Origin: Opitutales bacterium
GTDB lineage: Bacteria > Verrucomicrobiota > Verrucomicrobiia > Opitutales > Oceanipulchritudinaceae
Assembly (NCBI GenBank): GCA_020831525.1
Contig: JAFIGH010000016.1
Span: 1-62,892 of the forward strand
Reading direction: 5' to 3'
DNA: 62,892 bases
Shown here: piece after piece, positions 8,550 through 18,035 of the stretch
How the letters are laid out: the number at the start of each line of letters is the position of its first letter
How positions within the stretch are numbered: the first letter of the stretch is position 1
Translations under genes and position numbers: made by a program
Notes under the pieces: model-generated
Seen by the model: the letters and a program-made list of their open reading frames with translations, nothing else
Told to the model about the DNA's origin: nothing
The model's database searches: none

Positions 8550-10117
8550 GTTTGCCGGCGGTCTGGTGGCCTTCTGACGAGGAGTTTGCCCGGCGCGTGC
8601 TCGCGGATGTCCGCCGCCGCTTTACCGTTGTGACGGAGGGCCGCGAAACGGTGGCCGCACAGTGCTTCGAGACTTTCGACTGGCGGCTGTGGGAGAGCGG
8701 ATTGGTGCTGGCGCGGACCGCCCGTCCGGCACGGTGGCTCCTGACACGGGTGGATGATCGTTCAACGGTCGCGCGAGAAATGTCGGGTAAAGGGAATCCG
8801 CGCCGGATTTTCAGCCACGGATTTCCGCCCGGCGCTTTGCGCGACCGCCTCCGTGATGTCTGCGGGATCCGGGCGGTCCTGCCGGCAGGCCGCTATCGTG
8901 AGTCGCGTGAGTTTTTTGCGCTGTGCAATGGAGACGGGAAAATTGTTTGCCGGTTGGTTCTGGAAAAGGCTTCGGCAACGGAGCCGCGCGGTGGGAAAGT
9001 CCCGCTGTCGGCCGCCGGTTTCCGGCTCACTCCGCTGAAAGGGTATTCCAGGGAGGCGCGCGAGGCCGCGGCCTGCCTTGCGGAGATGGGGTGCCGTGCC
9101 AGCGGAGAGAGTGCGCATCCCGCGCTCCTTGCTTTTGCCTCCGTGGACCGGGAGCCGTGCGACTATTCATCAAAGGCGCGGGTGGACCTGCCGCAGGCGA
9201 TCGCGGCGGCAGACGCGTGCCGGCGGATTCATCTCTTTTCGCTCGATGTCGCCGAGCGCAACCTGCCGGGGATTTCCGAGGACCTTGACACGGAATTTTT
9301 GCATGATTTCCGGGTTGCGCTGCGCCGCAGTCGGTCTGCCTTGTCGCTCGTGAAAGGGGTCTTTCCGCCGAAGGTGGAGAAGCGGTTCGGGAAGGACTTG
9401 GCGAAGATCCAGCGTGCCACTAACCGGCTGCGCGATCTTGATGTGCATCTGCTCGAGCGGGAGGCCTTCGAGGCGCTGCTTCCTCCGGAGCTGCACGCGG
9501 GGTTGGAAGGTTTGTTTCGCCAGCTCGCGGGGGAGCGGGAGCAGGCCTTGCGCCGGTGTCTTGAGTCCCTTGAGCGCCCCGCGACATCGGAGATTCTGCG
9601 CGACTGGCGGGCGTTTCTTGAGCTGCCCGCGGATTCCGCGGCGCCGCGAGCCCGCGAGCCCGCCGAGGCACTTGGGCGGAAGCTCCTGCGCAAACGCTTT
9701 CGGCGCATCCTGAAGGACGGACGCGCCATTGGCGCAAAGACACCCGACGCCGCTCTCCACAAACTCCGCCTACAAGTCAAGAAGCTGCGTTACCTGCTCG
9801 AATTTTTCGGCAGCCTGCTGCCCGCTGACGAGACGGCCTCGTTTGTGAAACGCTTTCGCAAGCTTCAGAATATCCTCGGTCGTTTCAACGACCTCTGCAA
9901 TCAGGAGACATGGGTGCGCCGCCGCCTTGAAGCGGCTGAGGCCAAGGAGGGCACATCGACGGAGCTGGCGGCCTCGCTCGGCGGTCTTCTCTCCGAGTTG
10001 GGCCGGGCGCGTAGCGCCGAGCGCGCCAAGTTCGGACGCGCGTTCGCGCGCCTCGACGACCCTGCTGTGCGCGCCCGGGCGAAAGCTCTCTTCGGGGGAA
10101 AGGAAGGAAAGGGATGA
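8546..10117 (+). CDS. CHAD domain protein with degenerate CYTH-like N-terminus
   Basis: The 523-residue product has two parts. Residues about 1-200 resemble a CYTH fold (CFETFDWRLWESGLVLAR matches the typical 'DTPD..L...G..LR' strand) but lack ExExK, so this part is probably not catalytic. Residues about 212-505 are a CHAD helical domain rich in conserved His/Arg/Lys: the HDFRVALRRSRSAL motif in the first repeat and ALHKLRLQVKKLRYLLEFF in the second. CHAD domains are known to bind polyphosphate. The gene overlaps the CYTH gene upstream and the ParA gene downstream by 4 nt each. Confidence 0.9.
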   Translation: MSLPAVWWPSDEEFARRVLADVRRRFTVVTEGRETVAAQCFETFDWRLWESGLVLARTARPARWLLTRVDDRSTVAREMSGKGNPRRIFSHGFPPGALRDRLRDVCGIRAVLPAGRYRESREFFALCNGDGKIVCRLVLEKASATEPRGGKVPLSAAGFRLTPLKGYSREAREAAACLAEMGCRASGESAHPALLAFASVDREPCDYSSKARVDLPQAIAAADACRRIHLFSLDVAERNLPGISEDLDTEFLHDFRVALRRSRSALSLVKGVFPPKVEKRFGKDLAKIQRATNRLRDLDVHLLEREAFEALLPPELHAGLEGLFRQLAGEREQALRRCLESLERPATSEILRDWRAFLELPADSAAPRAREPAEALGRKLLRKRFRRILKDGRAIGAKTPDAALHKLRLQVKKLRYLLEFFGSLLPADETASFVKRFRKLQNILGRFNDLCNQETWVRRRLEAAEAKEGTSTELAASLGGLLSELGRARSAERAKFGRAFARLDDPAVRARAKALFGGKEGKG

Positions 10118-10857
10118 AAGTTATCGCCCTCTACAACATAAAGGGCGGCGTGGGAAAGACCGCCGCAGCCGTAAATCTCGCGCACCTCGCGGCTTCTGGT
10201 GGCAAGCGCACGCTTTTGTGCGATCTCGATCCGCAGGCCGCCGCGACCTTTTACCTCCGTGTGCGGGCGGGTAAACGCCACAGCGCGAAGCGCCTCATCC
10301 GGGGCGGAGGAGGGCTCGACCGGCAGATCCGTGAGTCGGATTTTCCCGGTCTTCATCTCCTCCCCGCGAAACTGGGGTTCCGCAATCTCGATCTCAAGCT
10401 CGACGCCAGTAAGCGGTCGCGCAAACGTCTTGCCGAGTCGCTTCGGAGCCTTGCCGACGCCTACGATCTCGTGGTGATCGACGCCCCTCCGAATATTACG
10501 CTTCTCTCGGAGAATGTAATTGTGGCGGCGGACCTGCTCCTTTGTCCGGTGATTCCGACGACCCTGTCGCTGCGCACGTGGGACCAGCTCGACCGCTTTC
10601 TCCGCAAGGAAAAGCTGCCGCGCGATGGCTTGCGGGCCTTCTTTTCAATGGCGGAGCGGCGCAAGAAGCTCCATGCCTCCACGGTCCACGAGACCCTCGA
10701 CAGCGATCCGCGGTTCTTCTCCGCGGTGATTCCGATGTCCGCCGCCGTCGAACGGATGGGTCCGGAGCGCGCGCCCCTGTTTGCCTACGACCGGCGCTCC
10801 GCCGCCGCCCGCGCTTTTCAAGACCTGTGGACAGAGATCCAGCACGTTTTGTTCTGA
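10114..10857 (+). CDS. ParA family ATPase
   Basis: ParA/MinD ATPases form gradients on the nucleoid or membrane and position cargo. The 247-residue product has the deviant Walker A KGGVGKT (residues 10-16), the A' motif LCDLDPQAAAT and Walker B VVIDAPP. No parB or parS-like partner is adjacent; instead it is the third gene of an overlapping operon with CYTH and CHAD genes. By context its cargo may be a CHAD-coated body such as a polyphosphate granule. That is an inference; a chromosome or plasmid role is less likely here. Confidence 0.9.
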   Translation: MKVIALYNIKGGVGKTAAAVNLAHLAASGGKRTLLCDLDPQAAATFYLRVRAGKRHSAKRLIRGGGGLDRQIRESDFPGLHLLPAKLGFRNLDLKLDASKRSRKRLAESLRSLADAYDLVVIDAPPNITLLSENVIVAADLLLCPVIPTTLSLRTWDQLDRFLRKEKLPRDGLRAFFSMAERRKKLHASTVHETLDSDPRFFSAVIPMSAAVERMGPERAPLFAYDRRSAAARAFQDLWTEIQHVLF

Positions 10858-11018
10858 GGGGTGGCACATCCAGAGGAGTTCGGCTTCATCCGTGGTTCAC
10901 GTTCACGGTCGATTCCAGTTGAAAGCGGGGCGGAAATGTGCGTCTTTGTTGGGGTGGCGTGAACGGATCGCGACCACATTGCGTGAAATCCAGTTTATTT
11001 TAGAGGAGGACTTGATCG

Positions 11019-11894
11019 ATGCGACAGGTACCGGACAGAACTGAACCAGCCCCGTATTCCGGAGGCGGCTCAGCGAAAACAACGGGGCGGCCCCATGCCG
11101 GCGCGCGGACGCTGAATGACTTTCAGCGTATGAAAGACGAGGGCGTGCGGCTCTCGATGGTCACTTGCTACGATGCGTGGAGCGCGCGTCTCCTTGCCCG
11201 CAGCTCGGTTGACGCCCTGCTCGTGGGCGACAGCGTTTCCATGGTGATGCACGGGCATCCGTCCACGGTCCACGCCGACCTTGAGATGATGCGGCTGCAC
11301 ACGGCGGCGGTACGCCGGGGTGACCCGGAGGCCTTTGTCGTGGCGGACATGCCCTTTCCACTGCACCGGCTGGGTCCGGCCCGCGCCATGGAGGCCGTCG
11401 ATGTTCTCGCCAAGGCAGGGGCGACAGCGGTGAAGATCGAAGGGGCACGGGGCCACCTCGACACCGTGGAGCATATTGTGGAGAGCGGCTTTCCCGTGAT
11501 GGGGCATCTGGGCCTGACGCCGCAGTCGGTCCATCAGCTCGGCGGCTACCGGGTGCAAGGCCGCGACGAAGCCGCCGCCGAACAGATTTTCGAAGATTCG
11601 CAGGCACTGGAGGCGGCCGGGTGCTTTGCCCTTGTCCTTGAGTGCGTGCCGAAGGCGTTGGCGGAGCGGATCTCCCGAGCCCTTCGCATCCCGACCATCG
11701 GAATCGGCTCGGGGCCGGGCTGCGACGGTCAGATTCTTGTGTTGCACGACATGCTGGGGATGAACCCGGGCTTCAAGCCGCGCTTTTTACGCACGTTCCT
11801 CGACGGAGCGGGGGCGGTCACCGGAGCTGTCGACGCCTACGCTGAGGCGGTGCGTGCCGGCGATTTCCCGAACAAGCGGGAGAGCTTTCTGTGA
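11019..11894 (+). CDS. panB: 3-methyl-2-oxobutanoate hydroxymethyltransferase
   Basis: PanB transfers a hydroxymethyl group from 5,10-methylene-THF to 2-oxoisovalerate, giving ketopantoate. The 291-residue product contains the metal and substrate loop LLVGDSVSMVMHGH, DMPF, AVKIEGA, GHLGLTPQSV, LVLECVP and IGIGSGPGCDGQILV motifs. The first 25 or so residues are a non-conserved extension. A good ribosome site, GAGGAGG, lies 9 nt before ATG 11019. First gene of panB-panC-coaX-panD. Confidence 0.96.
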   Translation: MRQVPDRTEPAPYSGGGSAKTTGRPHAGARTLNDFQRMKDEGVRLSMVTCYDAWSARLLARSSVDALLVGDSVSMVMHGHPSTVHADLEMMRLHTAAVRRGDPEAFVVADMPFPLHRLGPARAMEAVDVLAKAGATAVKIEGARGHLDTVEHIVESGFPVMGHLGLTPQSVHQLGGYRVQGRDEAAAEQIFEDSQALEAAGCFALVLECVPKALAERISRALRIPTIGIGSGPGCDGQILVLHDMLGMNPGFKPRFLRTFLDGAGAVTGAVDAYAEAVRAGDFPNKRESFL

Positions 11895-12703
11895 AGGTTC
11901 TGACCACAGTCGAGGCTTTCCGTGAGTGGCGTCGCGGCGCGGCGGACCCCCTCGGGTTTGTTCCGACGATGGGCGCGCTCCACGCCGGGCACTTCAGCCT
12001 CATGGAGCATGCCCGTGCCGAGTGTGCGGCAGCGGTCGCCAGCGTGTTCGTCAACCCCACACAGTTTGACGATCCGGACGACTGCCGGAACTATCCCAAG
12101 ACTTGGGAGACGGACCTTGCATTGGCCCGGGAGGCCGGGATGGACGCGGTCTTTGCGCCGTCTTTCGAGGCACTCTACCCGGATAGTTACACCTACCGTG
12201 TGACAGAGACCGGGCGTTCGCCTACGCTGGAGGGCGAGCATCGTCCGGGGCATTTCGACGGCGTTCTCACCGTCGTGTTGAAGCTTTTTCAGATCGTCGC
12301 GCCCGGTCGCGCTTACTTCGGGGAGAAGGACTGGCAGCAATTGGACTTGGTGCGGGGAATGGCGGAAGCCTTCTTTCTGCCCCTGGAGGTGATTGCCTGC
12401 CCGACTGTGCGGGAGGCGGACGGTCTCGCCATGAGCAGCCGCAACCGGCGCCTGTCGGTCGCGGCGCGCGAACGTGCTCCTGAGCTTTACCGCGCGCTTG
12501 TCGAGTCTGCGACAGCCGCCGCGGCGCGGGGCCGCCTCGCGGCAGCCGGTTTTTCCGTGCAGTATGTGGAGGATGCGGGCACCCGCCGCCTTGCCGCCGT
12601 TGAGTTGGAGGGCGTGCGCCTCATCGACAACATTCCGCTTTCCGAAACACCGTGCGCCGCCGTCGGAGATGCCGCCCCGAACCTGACCGGAGCTGCTTTA
12701 TGA
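11891..12703 (+). CDS. panC: Pantothenate synthetase
   Basis: PanC joins pantoate and beta-alanine with ATP to give pantothenate. The 270-residue product has the HIGH-like motif in VPTMGALHAGH (about residues 25-34), VFVNPTQF, YFGEKDWQQL and the KMSKS-like DGLAMSSRN region. Start is GTG at 11891, overlapping the panB stop by 4 nt (GTGA). Slightly shorter than E. coli PanC, with a compact C-terminal domain. Confidence 0.96.
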   Translation: MKVLTTVEAFREWRRGAADPLGFVPTMGALHAGHFSLMEHARAECAAAVASVFVNPTQFDDPDDCRNYPKTWETDLALAREAGMDAVFAPSFEALYPDSYTYRVTETGRSPTLEGEHRPGHFDGVLTVVLKLFQIVAPGRAYFGEKDWQQLDLVRGMAEAFFLPLEVIACPTVREADGLAMSSRNRRLSVAARERAPELYRALVESATAAAARGRLAAAGFSVQYVEDAGTRRLAAVELEGVRLIDNIPLSETPCAAVGDAAPNLTGAAL

Positions 12704-13515
12704 GCCTGCGCCTGTGCTTTGATATCGGCAACACCGACATCTACGGCGGGGTCTTCCGCGGAGACGACCTCATCGCCGAGTTCCGCAAGTCAAACCATGC
12801 CCGGCCCACGGTCGACGAGTTCGGTGTGTTTCTTGTGCAGTTGCTTCGGTTGAAGGGCGTCGACCCCGCGGAAATCAAGGCGGTGGCAATCGCCTCCGTC
12901 GTGCCGGACGCCCTCGGGCCGGTGGTCGGCGCGGTGCGCGTGCACCTTGGCATCGAGCCGCTGGTTCTTCAGGCAGGCGTGCGCACGGGCTTGAAGCTCC
13001 GCGTGAAAGAGCCCACGGAGGTCGGGGCCGACCGCATCGCCAACGCCGTTGCCGCCGTTGATCGCTTTCCCGACCGCGACCTCATCATCATCGACACCGG
13101 GACAGCCACGACGCTGTGTGTCGTTACGTCCGCACGCGAATACCTCGGCGGGGCCATCGTGGCGGGGCTCGGGCTCTCCATGCGCGCCCTCGGGCGCGGC
13201 ACGGCGAAGCTCCCGCTTGTCGATATCCAGAGGCCGCCCCACGCCCTCGGGCGCACGACCATTGAAAATATCCAGAGCGGTCTGTTTTTCGGGCATCTTG
13301 GCACGCTGCGGGAGTTGATCGCGCGGTTGTCGGAAGAAGCCTTCGGCGGCGTGCATCCTATTGTGGTGGGCACGGGCGGATTCGCGCCGCTTTTCAAAGA
13401 GTTCGGGGTATTCGACACAATCGTTCCCGACCTCGTTTTGCGCGGACTGCTCCGCGCCATCGATTTGAACACTGAATCGCCGCGCACGGGCGCGGGGAAG
13501 GGAGCAAGACAATGA
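12700..13515 (+). CDS. coaX: Type III pantothenate kinase
   Basis: CoaX phosphorylates pantothenate, the first committed step of CoA synthesis; type III enzymes are not feedback-inhibited by CoA. The 271-residue product has the ASKHA phosphate-1 motif [23 protein letters not shown], the [10 protein letters not shown] phosphate-2 motif and [10 protein letters not shown]. Start is ATG 12700, overlapping panC by 4 nt; a longer in-frame start upstream is not CoaX-like. Confidence 0.95.
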   Translation: MSLRLCFDIGNTDIYGGVFRGDDLIAEFRKSNHARPTVDEFGVFLVQLLRLKGVDPAEIKAVAIASVVPDALGPVVGAVRVHLGIEPLVLQAGVRTGLKLRVKEPTEVGADRIANAVAAVDRFPDRDLIIIDTGTATTLCVVTSAREYLGGAIVAGLGLSMRALGRGTAKLPLVDIQRPPHALGRTTIENIQSGLFFGHLGTLRELIARLSEEAFGGVHPIVVGTGGFAPLFKEFGVFDTIVPDLVLRGLLRAIDLNTESPRTGAGKGARQ

Positions 13516-13901
13516 GACGAACGCTGCTAAAATCAAAAATCCACCGCGCCACGGTGACCGATGCGAACCTCCAGTACGAGGGCTCGGTCTCCATTGATCC
13601 GGTCCTCTACCGGGCGGCGGACATGGTGCCCTTTGAGCGGGTGGAGATTTACAACCTCAACAACGGCGAGCGATTCGCCACCTATGTCATCGAGGGCGGG
13701 CCGGGCGAGATCTGCCTCAACGGCGCGGCGGCTCGCCTTGTGCAACCCGGCGACCTCGTGATCATCGCATCGTACGCGGACTACGAGGAGGCGGAGGTGG
13801 CCCGGCATGAGCCCAAACTGGTGCATGTCGACGCGCGCAACCAATTGCGCGGCAACAATCCGGTGACCTCAACGGAACAGCGGGCAACAATCTCCGCCTG
13901 A
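13512..13901 (+). CDS. panD: Aspartate 1-decarboxylase
   Basis: PanD makes beta-alanine from aspartate and matures by self-cleavage to form a pyruvoyl group. The 129-residue product has [10 protein letters not shown] near the start, the Gly-Ser cleavage site in YEGSVSID, and the [19 protein letters not shown] block. It overlaps coaX by 4 nt. With panB, panC and coaX it covers every step from ketoisovalerate and aspartate to phosphopantothenate except ketopantoate reductase. Confidence 0.96.
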   Translation: MRRTLLKSKIHRATVTDANLQYEGSVSIDPVLYRAADMVPFERVEIYNLNNGERFATYVIEGGPGEICLNGAAARLVQPGDLVIIASYADYEEAEVARHEPKLVHVDARNQLRGNNPVTSTEQRATISA

Positions 13902-14026
13902 TTACGCTTGCGGGGCGGGGGCGTTTTCGTGGATTTTCGTCGTCGCTTCTTTCCGGCGGCGGGTGTTTCCGTGCCGCCGCCGAGGGAGGCGCGCGCATTC
14001 CCCTAAAACTCCCCGTCTTTGAAACG

Positions 14027-14887
14027 ATGAAATCCAAAGTCCGTTCTTCGCGCCGCGGTCGTCGGCGCCGCCGCATCATCTTTGGTGTGGGCGGTGCGCT
14101 CCTCGGCGTCCTCCTTGTCTCGGCTGTTTTTGTCAGCCTGTTGCGGTGGCAGGCCCGCACGTTGTCCGACCAGACACCGCCCATAGTGTACGACGACCAG
14201 ACGGAGATCGAGGACATGGACGAAGAGCGGGCGCTCAACGAAATCCTCGCCCGCTATTACGACGCGGTTTCGAGCGAACTCGGTCTGGACCGCCTCGGGA
14301 GTTACCATGTGGGCGGGGTTTATGTCCTGCCCGACGGCAGTCGGCTGGATTTTTCCCTCGTCAAGAAGGCCCCTAATCAAGTGCGGTTTTCCATCAACCG
14401 GCGCGGTGTGCGTGTGATTCAGGCGTTTAACGGAGAGACAGCATGGGAAGCGAGAAAGTTCAGCGGCGAACTCGTCGAGGCCACACCGCGCGATCCCGAG
14501 GAGCTGCCCGAGTTGATGCGCAACGCGTGGGCGACGAGTGATCTCTACGAGCCGGAGGAAAAGGGCCTGAGCCTTCGGTACGCGGGCACGGTTGATTTCC
14601 ATGGCAGGGAGGCTTACGAGATTGTGGGCGAGCACGAGAGCGGGGGTACCACCCGTTTCTTTCTCGACGCAGAGACCTTTTACGAATTGGGTCGCGTCTC
14701 CAATATTGAACTGGACGGCGAGTGGGTGGAGGAGGAGTCCATCATGTCGGGACATGCCGCCGTCGACGGTTTTGTTTTTCCGCACCGTGTGGAGACCTAT
14801 CGTGGCGGTGAGCTGATGCAGACGCAGGAGGTCACCGAGCTTCAGGTGAATCAAGGGTTGTTCGACTGGTTTTTTGAAAAACCGTGA
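14027..14887 (+). CDS. LolA-like / outer-membrane lipoprotein-sorting-like protein
   Basis: The 286-residue product has a very basic N-terminus (RRGRRRRR), one membrane anchor (about 17-40) and a periplasmic beta-rich domain with the 'VRFSINRRGVRVIQAFNGETAWE ... GREAYEIVGEHESGGTTRFFLDAETFYELGR' pattern seen in LolA-like and related lipid-binding folds. It is anchored and not secreted, unlike true LolA, so lipoprotein chaperoning is uncertain. It stands alone, 126 nt after panD, and converges on ppk1. Confidence 0.6.
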   Translation: MKSKVRSSRRGRRRRRIIFGVGGALLGVLLVSAVFVSLLRWQARTLSDQTPPIVYDDQTEIEDMDEERALNEILARYYDAVSSELGLDRLGSYHVGGVYVLPDGSRLDFSLVKKAPNQVRFSINRRGVRVIQAFNGETAWEARKFSGELVEATPRDPEELPELMRNAWATSDLYEPEEKGLSLRYAGTVDFHGREAYEIVGEHESGGTTRFFLDAETFYELGRVSNIELDGEWVEEESIMSGHAAVDGFVFPHRVETYRGGELMQTQEVTELQVNQGLFDWFFEKP

Positions 14888-14914
14888 GGTGCGCTCCATG
14901 GGGGTGCCGTGGAA

Positions 14915-17062
14915 TCAGCCGCCCGACCCGGTATCTGATTCCGCCGCGTCCAGCTTTTCCTCGATGGCGCGGCGGATTCTCTCGTCAGCGGTAGCGAGAA
15001 AGTATTCCTGCACGGAAAACGGCTCGTCCTCGCGGCTCACGCTCACGGGACGGTAGCTTCCGTTGGGGCGCAGCTGCTTCGCGGCCGCGGTATCGCGTTG
15101 GTAGGGCGCTAGAATGTCGTCGATGACACGGTCGCGCAGCGTCTCGTTTTCAATCGGAAAAATGACTTCGATGCGCCGGTAGAAGTTGCGCGCCATCCAG
15201 TCGGCGCTGCCCACCCAGACAAGGGGGTGGTCGCCGCCGCTGTTTTCAAAGTAGTAGATGCGGGAATGCTCAAGATACCGCCCGAGAATACTGCGCACGC
15301 GGATGTTCTCGCTCATCCCCTTCACGCCGGGAACGAGGCCGCATATGCCGCGGATATACAGATCGATCTGCACCCCCGCCCGTGAGGCCGCGTAGAGGTT
15401 GTCGATTGTCTCTTTGTCGATCAGGCTGTTGCATTTGACGAGGATCCGCGCGCGCTTCCCTTTGCGCGCGTTGCGCGCTTCCCGGGAGATCATCTCGTTC
15501 ATCCGGTTGTGGAGAGTGTAGGGAGCGACGAGCAGCTTCTGAAATCGCGGCGACTTGGCGAATCCGGTTAGCGTATTGAAAACTTCCGAGACGTCCTGCG
15601 TGATATCCTCCCGGCAGGTCAGGAGGCTGAGATCGGTGTACTGGCGCGCCGTCCGGGTGTGGTAGTTGCCGGTGCCCAAATGCGCGTAGCGCCGCAGCAC
15701 GCCCTCTTCGCGGCGGACGACGAGGCAGCATTTGCAGTGCGTTTTCAGCCCCACGAAGCCATAGACCACATGCACGCCGTTGTCCTCGAGCTGCCTCGCC
15801 CAGTTGATGTTGGCGGCCTCGTCAAAGCGGGCCTTCAGCTCGATGAGAACGGTCACCTGCTTGTTATTGCGGGCGGCATCCACAAGGGCCTGCACGATGG
15901 GTGAGTCGGAGCTTGTGCGGTAGAGCGTGATTTTTATGGCAAGGACCTTCGGATCGACAGCCGCGTGCCGCACAAAGTCGACCACCGGTTCGTAGGCGTC
16001 GTACGGATGGTGGAGGAGGAAATCGCTCTCGCGGATCGCGTCGTAGACATACCGCGTCGTACGCAGCTCCTCCGGAAAAAACGGATGGAAGGGAGGAAAC
16101 TTCAGGTCGGGGCGGTCGATCATGTCGTAGACGCTTGTCAACCGCATGAGGTTGATCGGCCCGTTGATACGGAAGACGTGCTGCTTTGCCATGTGGATCG
16201 CCCGCAGCAGTTCGTCGAGCAGCTCTTCGGCGATCCCGTCCTCGATTTCGAGCCGGACGGCCGCGCCCTTGCGCATGTTGTAGAGTTCTTCCTCGATTGT
16301 CTGGAGGAGGTTTTCGACTTCTTCTTCGTCGATGTAGAGGTCGCTGTTACGCGTCACGCGGAAGGCGTGCACGGAGTGGATTTTGTATCCGGGAAATAGT
16401 TTCGGCGCGAATATCTTCAGGACGTCGCTGAGGAAGATGTAGCTGTCCGCCACACGCTGATTGCCGGGGATGCACACGACGCGTGAGAGTATCCGCGGCA
16501 CCGGGATGAACGCGAGCATCCGGTCCACCGTCGGGGTGTCCGGGTCGTCCAGCCAGAGGAGAATGTAGAGCGCCTTGTTTCCGAATTGGGGATAGGGGTG
16601 CGCCGGATCGACGGCGAGTGGCGTGAGAACGGGCTGGATCTGTTCCTCGAAGTGGCGGCGCAGCCAGGCAAGTTCCCTGCGCGTCAGCTCCGCCCGCGTC
16701 TTGAAGACGATGCCTTCTTTCGCAAGCGACGGGACAATCTTTTCGTGCCAGCAGCGGTACTTGTCCTGGACAAGGGATGTGGTGACGGAATGGATGCGCC
16801 GCAGTTGTTCCTTGGGGCCTATACCGTCCATCCCGGGTTTGGTATGGCCCGCCTCCACCTGCTGGATCAGTCCGGCCACGCGGATCTCAAAAAATTCGTC
16901 CAGATTGGAACTCACAAAAGAGAGAAAGCGCAGGCGTTCGAGGAGCGGAAACCGTTTGTCCTCCGCCTGCTCCAGCACCCGGCGGTTGAACGCCAGCCAG
17001 CTCAACTCGCGGTTGAAATAGGCGGCTTTCCGCGGTGCCCGTTTTGTCGCAGACTTAACCAT
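14915..17062 (-). CDS. ppk1: Polyphosphate kinase 1
   Basis: PPK1 reversibly polymerises the gamma phosphate of ATP into polyphosphate. The 715-residue product opens with [19 protein letters not shown], and carries the first catalytic histidine in [12 protein letters not shown] (about residue 461) and the second in [12 protein letters not shown] (about 597), with [15 protein letters not shown] downstream. Length matches the family. It lies about 4 kb downstream of the CHAD/CYTH/ParA operon on the other strand, a possible functional link. No ppx or pho genes are adjacent. Confidence 0.97.
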   Translation of the reverse strand: MVKSATKRAPRKAAYFNRELSWLAFNRRVLEQAEDKRFPLLERLRFLSFVSSNLDEFFEIRVAGLIQQVEAGHTKPGMDGIGPKEQLRRIHSVTTSLVQDKYRCWHEKIVPSLAKEGIVFKTRAELTRRELAWLRRHFEEQIQPVLTPLAVDPAHPYPQFGNKALYILLWLDDPDTPTVDRMLAFIPVPRILSRVVCIPGNQRVADSYIFLSDVLKIFAPKLFPGYKIHSVHAFRVTRNSDLYIDEEEVENLLQTIEEELYNMRKGAAVRLEIEDGIAEELLDELLRAIHMAKQHVFRINGPINLMRLTSVYDMIDRPDLKFPPFHPFFPEELRTTRYVYDAIRESDFLLHHPYDAYEPVVDFVRHAAVDPKVLAIKITLYRTSSDSPIVQALVDAARNNKQVTVLIELKARFDEAANINWARQLEDNGVHVVYGFVGLKTHCKCCLVVRREEGVLRRYAHLGTGNYHTRTARQYTDLSLLTCREDITQDVSEVFNTLTGFAKSPRFQKLLVAPYTLHNRMNEMISREARNARKGKRARILVKCNSLIDKETIDNLYAASRAGVQIDLYIRGICGLVPGVKGMSENIRVRSILGRYLEHSRIYYFENSGGDHPLVWVGSADWMARNFYRRIEVIFPIENETLRDRVIDDILAPYQRDTAAAKQLRPNGSYRPVSVSREDEPFSVQEYFLATADERIRRAIEEKLDAAESDTGSGG

Positions 17063-17144
17063 TTCCCGCTAGATAATGCTTCCCGCGTGCGGAGAGGCAA
17101 TGGCGTAGTGTGGGCTTCCGGTGACGGTTGTGTGACGTCGACAG

Positions 17145-18035
17145 TCAGAGCGGGCAGCGGGCGATCTCCCGGCAGACATCGGCACTGTGGTTCCAGGGGA
17201 GGGAATAGTGACCCTCGCCGGGGATCGAGTGCAGCGCGGCATTGGGCAGGAGGCGGGCGACGTCTTCGGAGTAGGCATGCGGGACGGTGCGGTCGTCGGT
17301 GCCGTGCCAGATGTGGACGGGCTGGCGGATGCCGCGGACGGAAAAGCCCCACGGGGCGAGGAAAGTGTCGGCGTCTTCGAGGATGACGGCGGGATGTGCA
17401 CGAATGCCCTCGCGCACGGATTCGATGAGCTGGCGGGCAACGGGCTTGCGGACGAGGAGCCGCCTGTCGGCGCGGGGGAGGAGGGGCAGGCAGAGGCGCG
17501 GTTGCCATGCGGCGGGAAAGCGGAGAATGAACGCGGCGCCGATGCGGATGACGAATCGGGCGGTGCGGTCGGACTTCCGGCGCACGGCGAGGAGCGCGCG
17601 AAACGCGGGCATAAGGCGGCGGGTGCCGCCTGCCTCGGTGAAAGGCGGGGCGGGGCAGAGGAGGAAGACGCCCTGGACGCGATCCGGCATACGGTGGGCG
17701 CAGGCGTAAGCGGAGGGTCCGCCGCCGGAGAGGCCGAGGACATGAAATCTGTCGAGGTTGAGCGTGTCGGCCACCGTGCCGACGGTGTCGGCCCATGCCG
17801 TGAGTGAGCTGCCGGGGCGGGGCGGGGTGGCGCCGTAGCCCGGTCGGTCGACGGCGATGACGCGCACGCCGGCATCCGTTGCCGCCTCGTCGGCGTAAAG
17901 TCCTTGGAGCCGCGAGCCGGGCCATCCGTGGAAGAAGACCGTCGGCACGCCGCCGGGGTCGCCGTATTCCGCGAGGCCGACCGGGTGTCCGTCGGGTGTG
18001 TCGATGACGCGGGCGGGTTGGGGGCGGCGGTTCAC
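17145..18035 (-). CDS. Alpha/beta hydrolase
   Basis: The 296-residue product has the alpha/beta hydrolase core: the oxyanion HGWPGSRLQ, the nucleophile elbow GLSGGGP (Ser), Asp in HGTDDRTVP and His in GEGHYSLPW. The HGxPGS and GGGPSA pattern resembles proline iminopeptidase and haloalkane-type hydrolases; the substrate is unknown. GTG at 18035 overlaps the argA stop (GTGA), so it is probably cotranscribed with argA. The same frame is open far upstream, but that part is a shadow of argA. Confidence 0.82.
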   Translation of the reverse strand: MNRRPQPARVIDTPDGHPVGLAEYGDPGGVPTVFFHGWPGSRLQGLYADEAATDAGVRVIAVDRPGYGATPPRPGSSLTAWADTVGTVADTLNLDRFHVLGLSGGGPSAYACAHRMPDRVQGVFLLCPAPPFTEAGGTRRLMPAFRALLAVRRKSDRTARFVIRIGAAFILRFPAAWQPRLCLPLLPRADRRLLVRKPVARQLIESVREGIRAHPAVILEDADTFLAPWGFSVRGIRQPVHIWHGTDDRTVPHAYSEDVARLLPNAALHSIPGEGHYSLPWNHSADVCREIARCPL

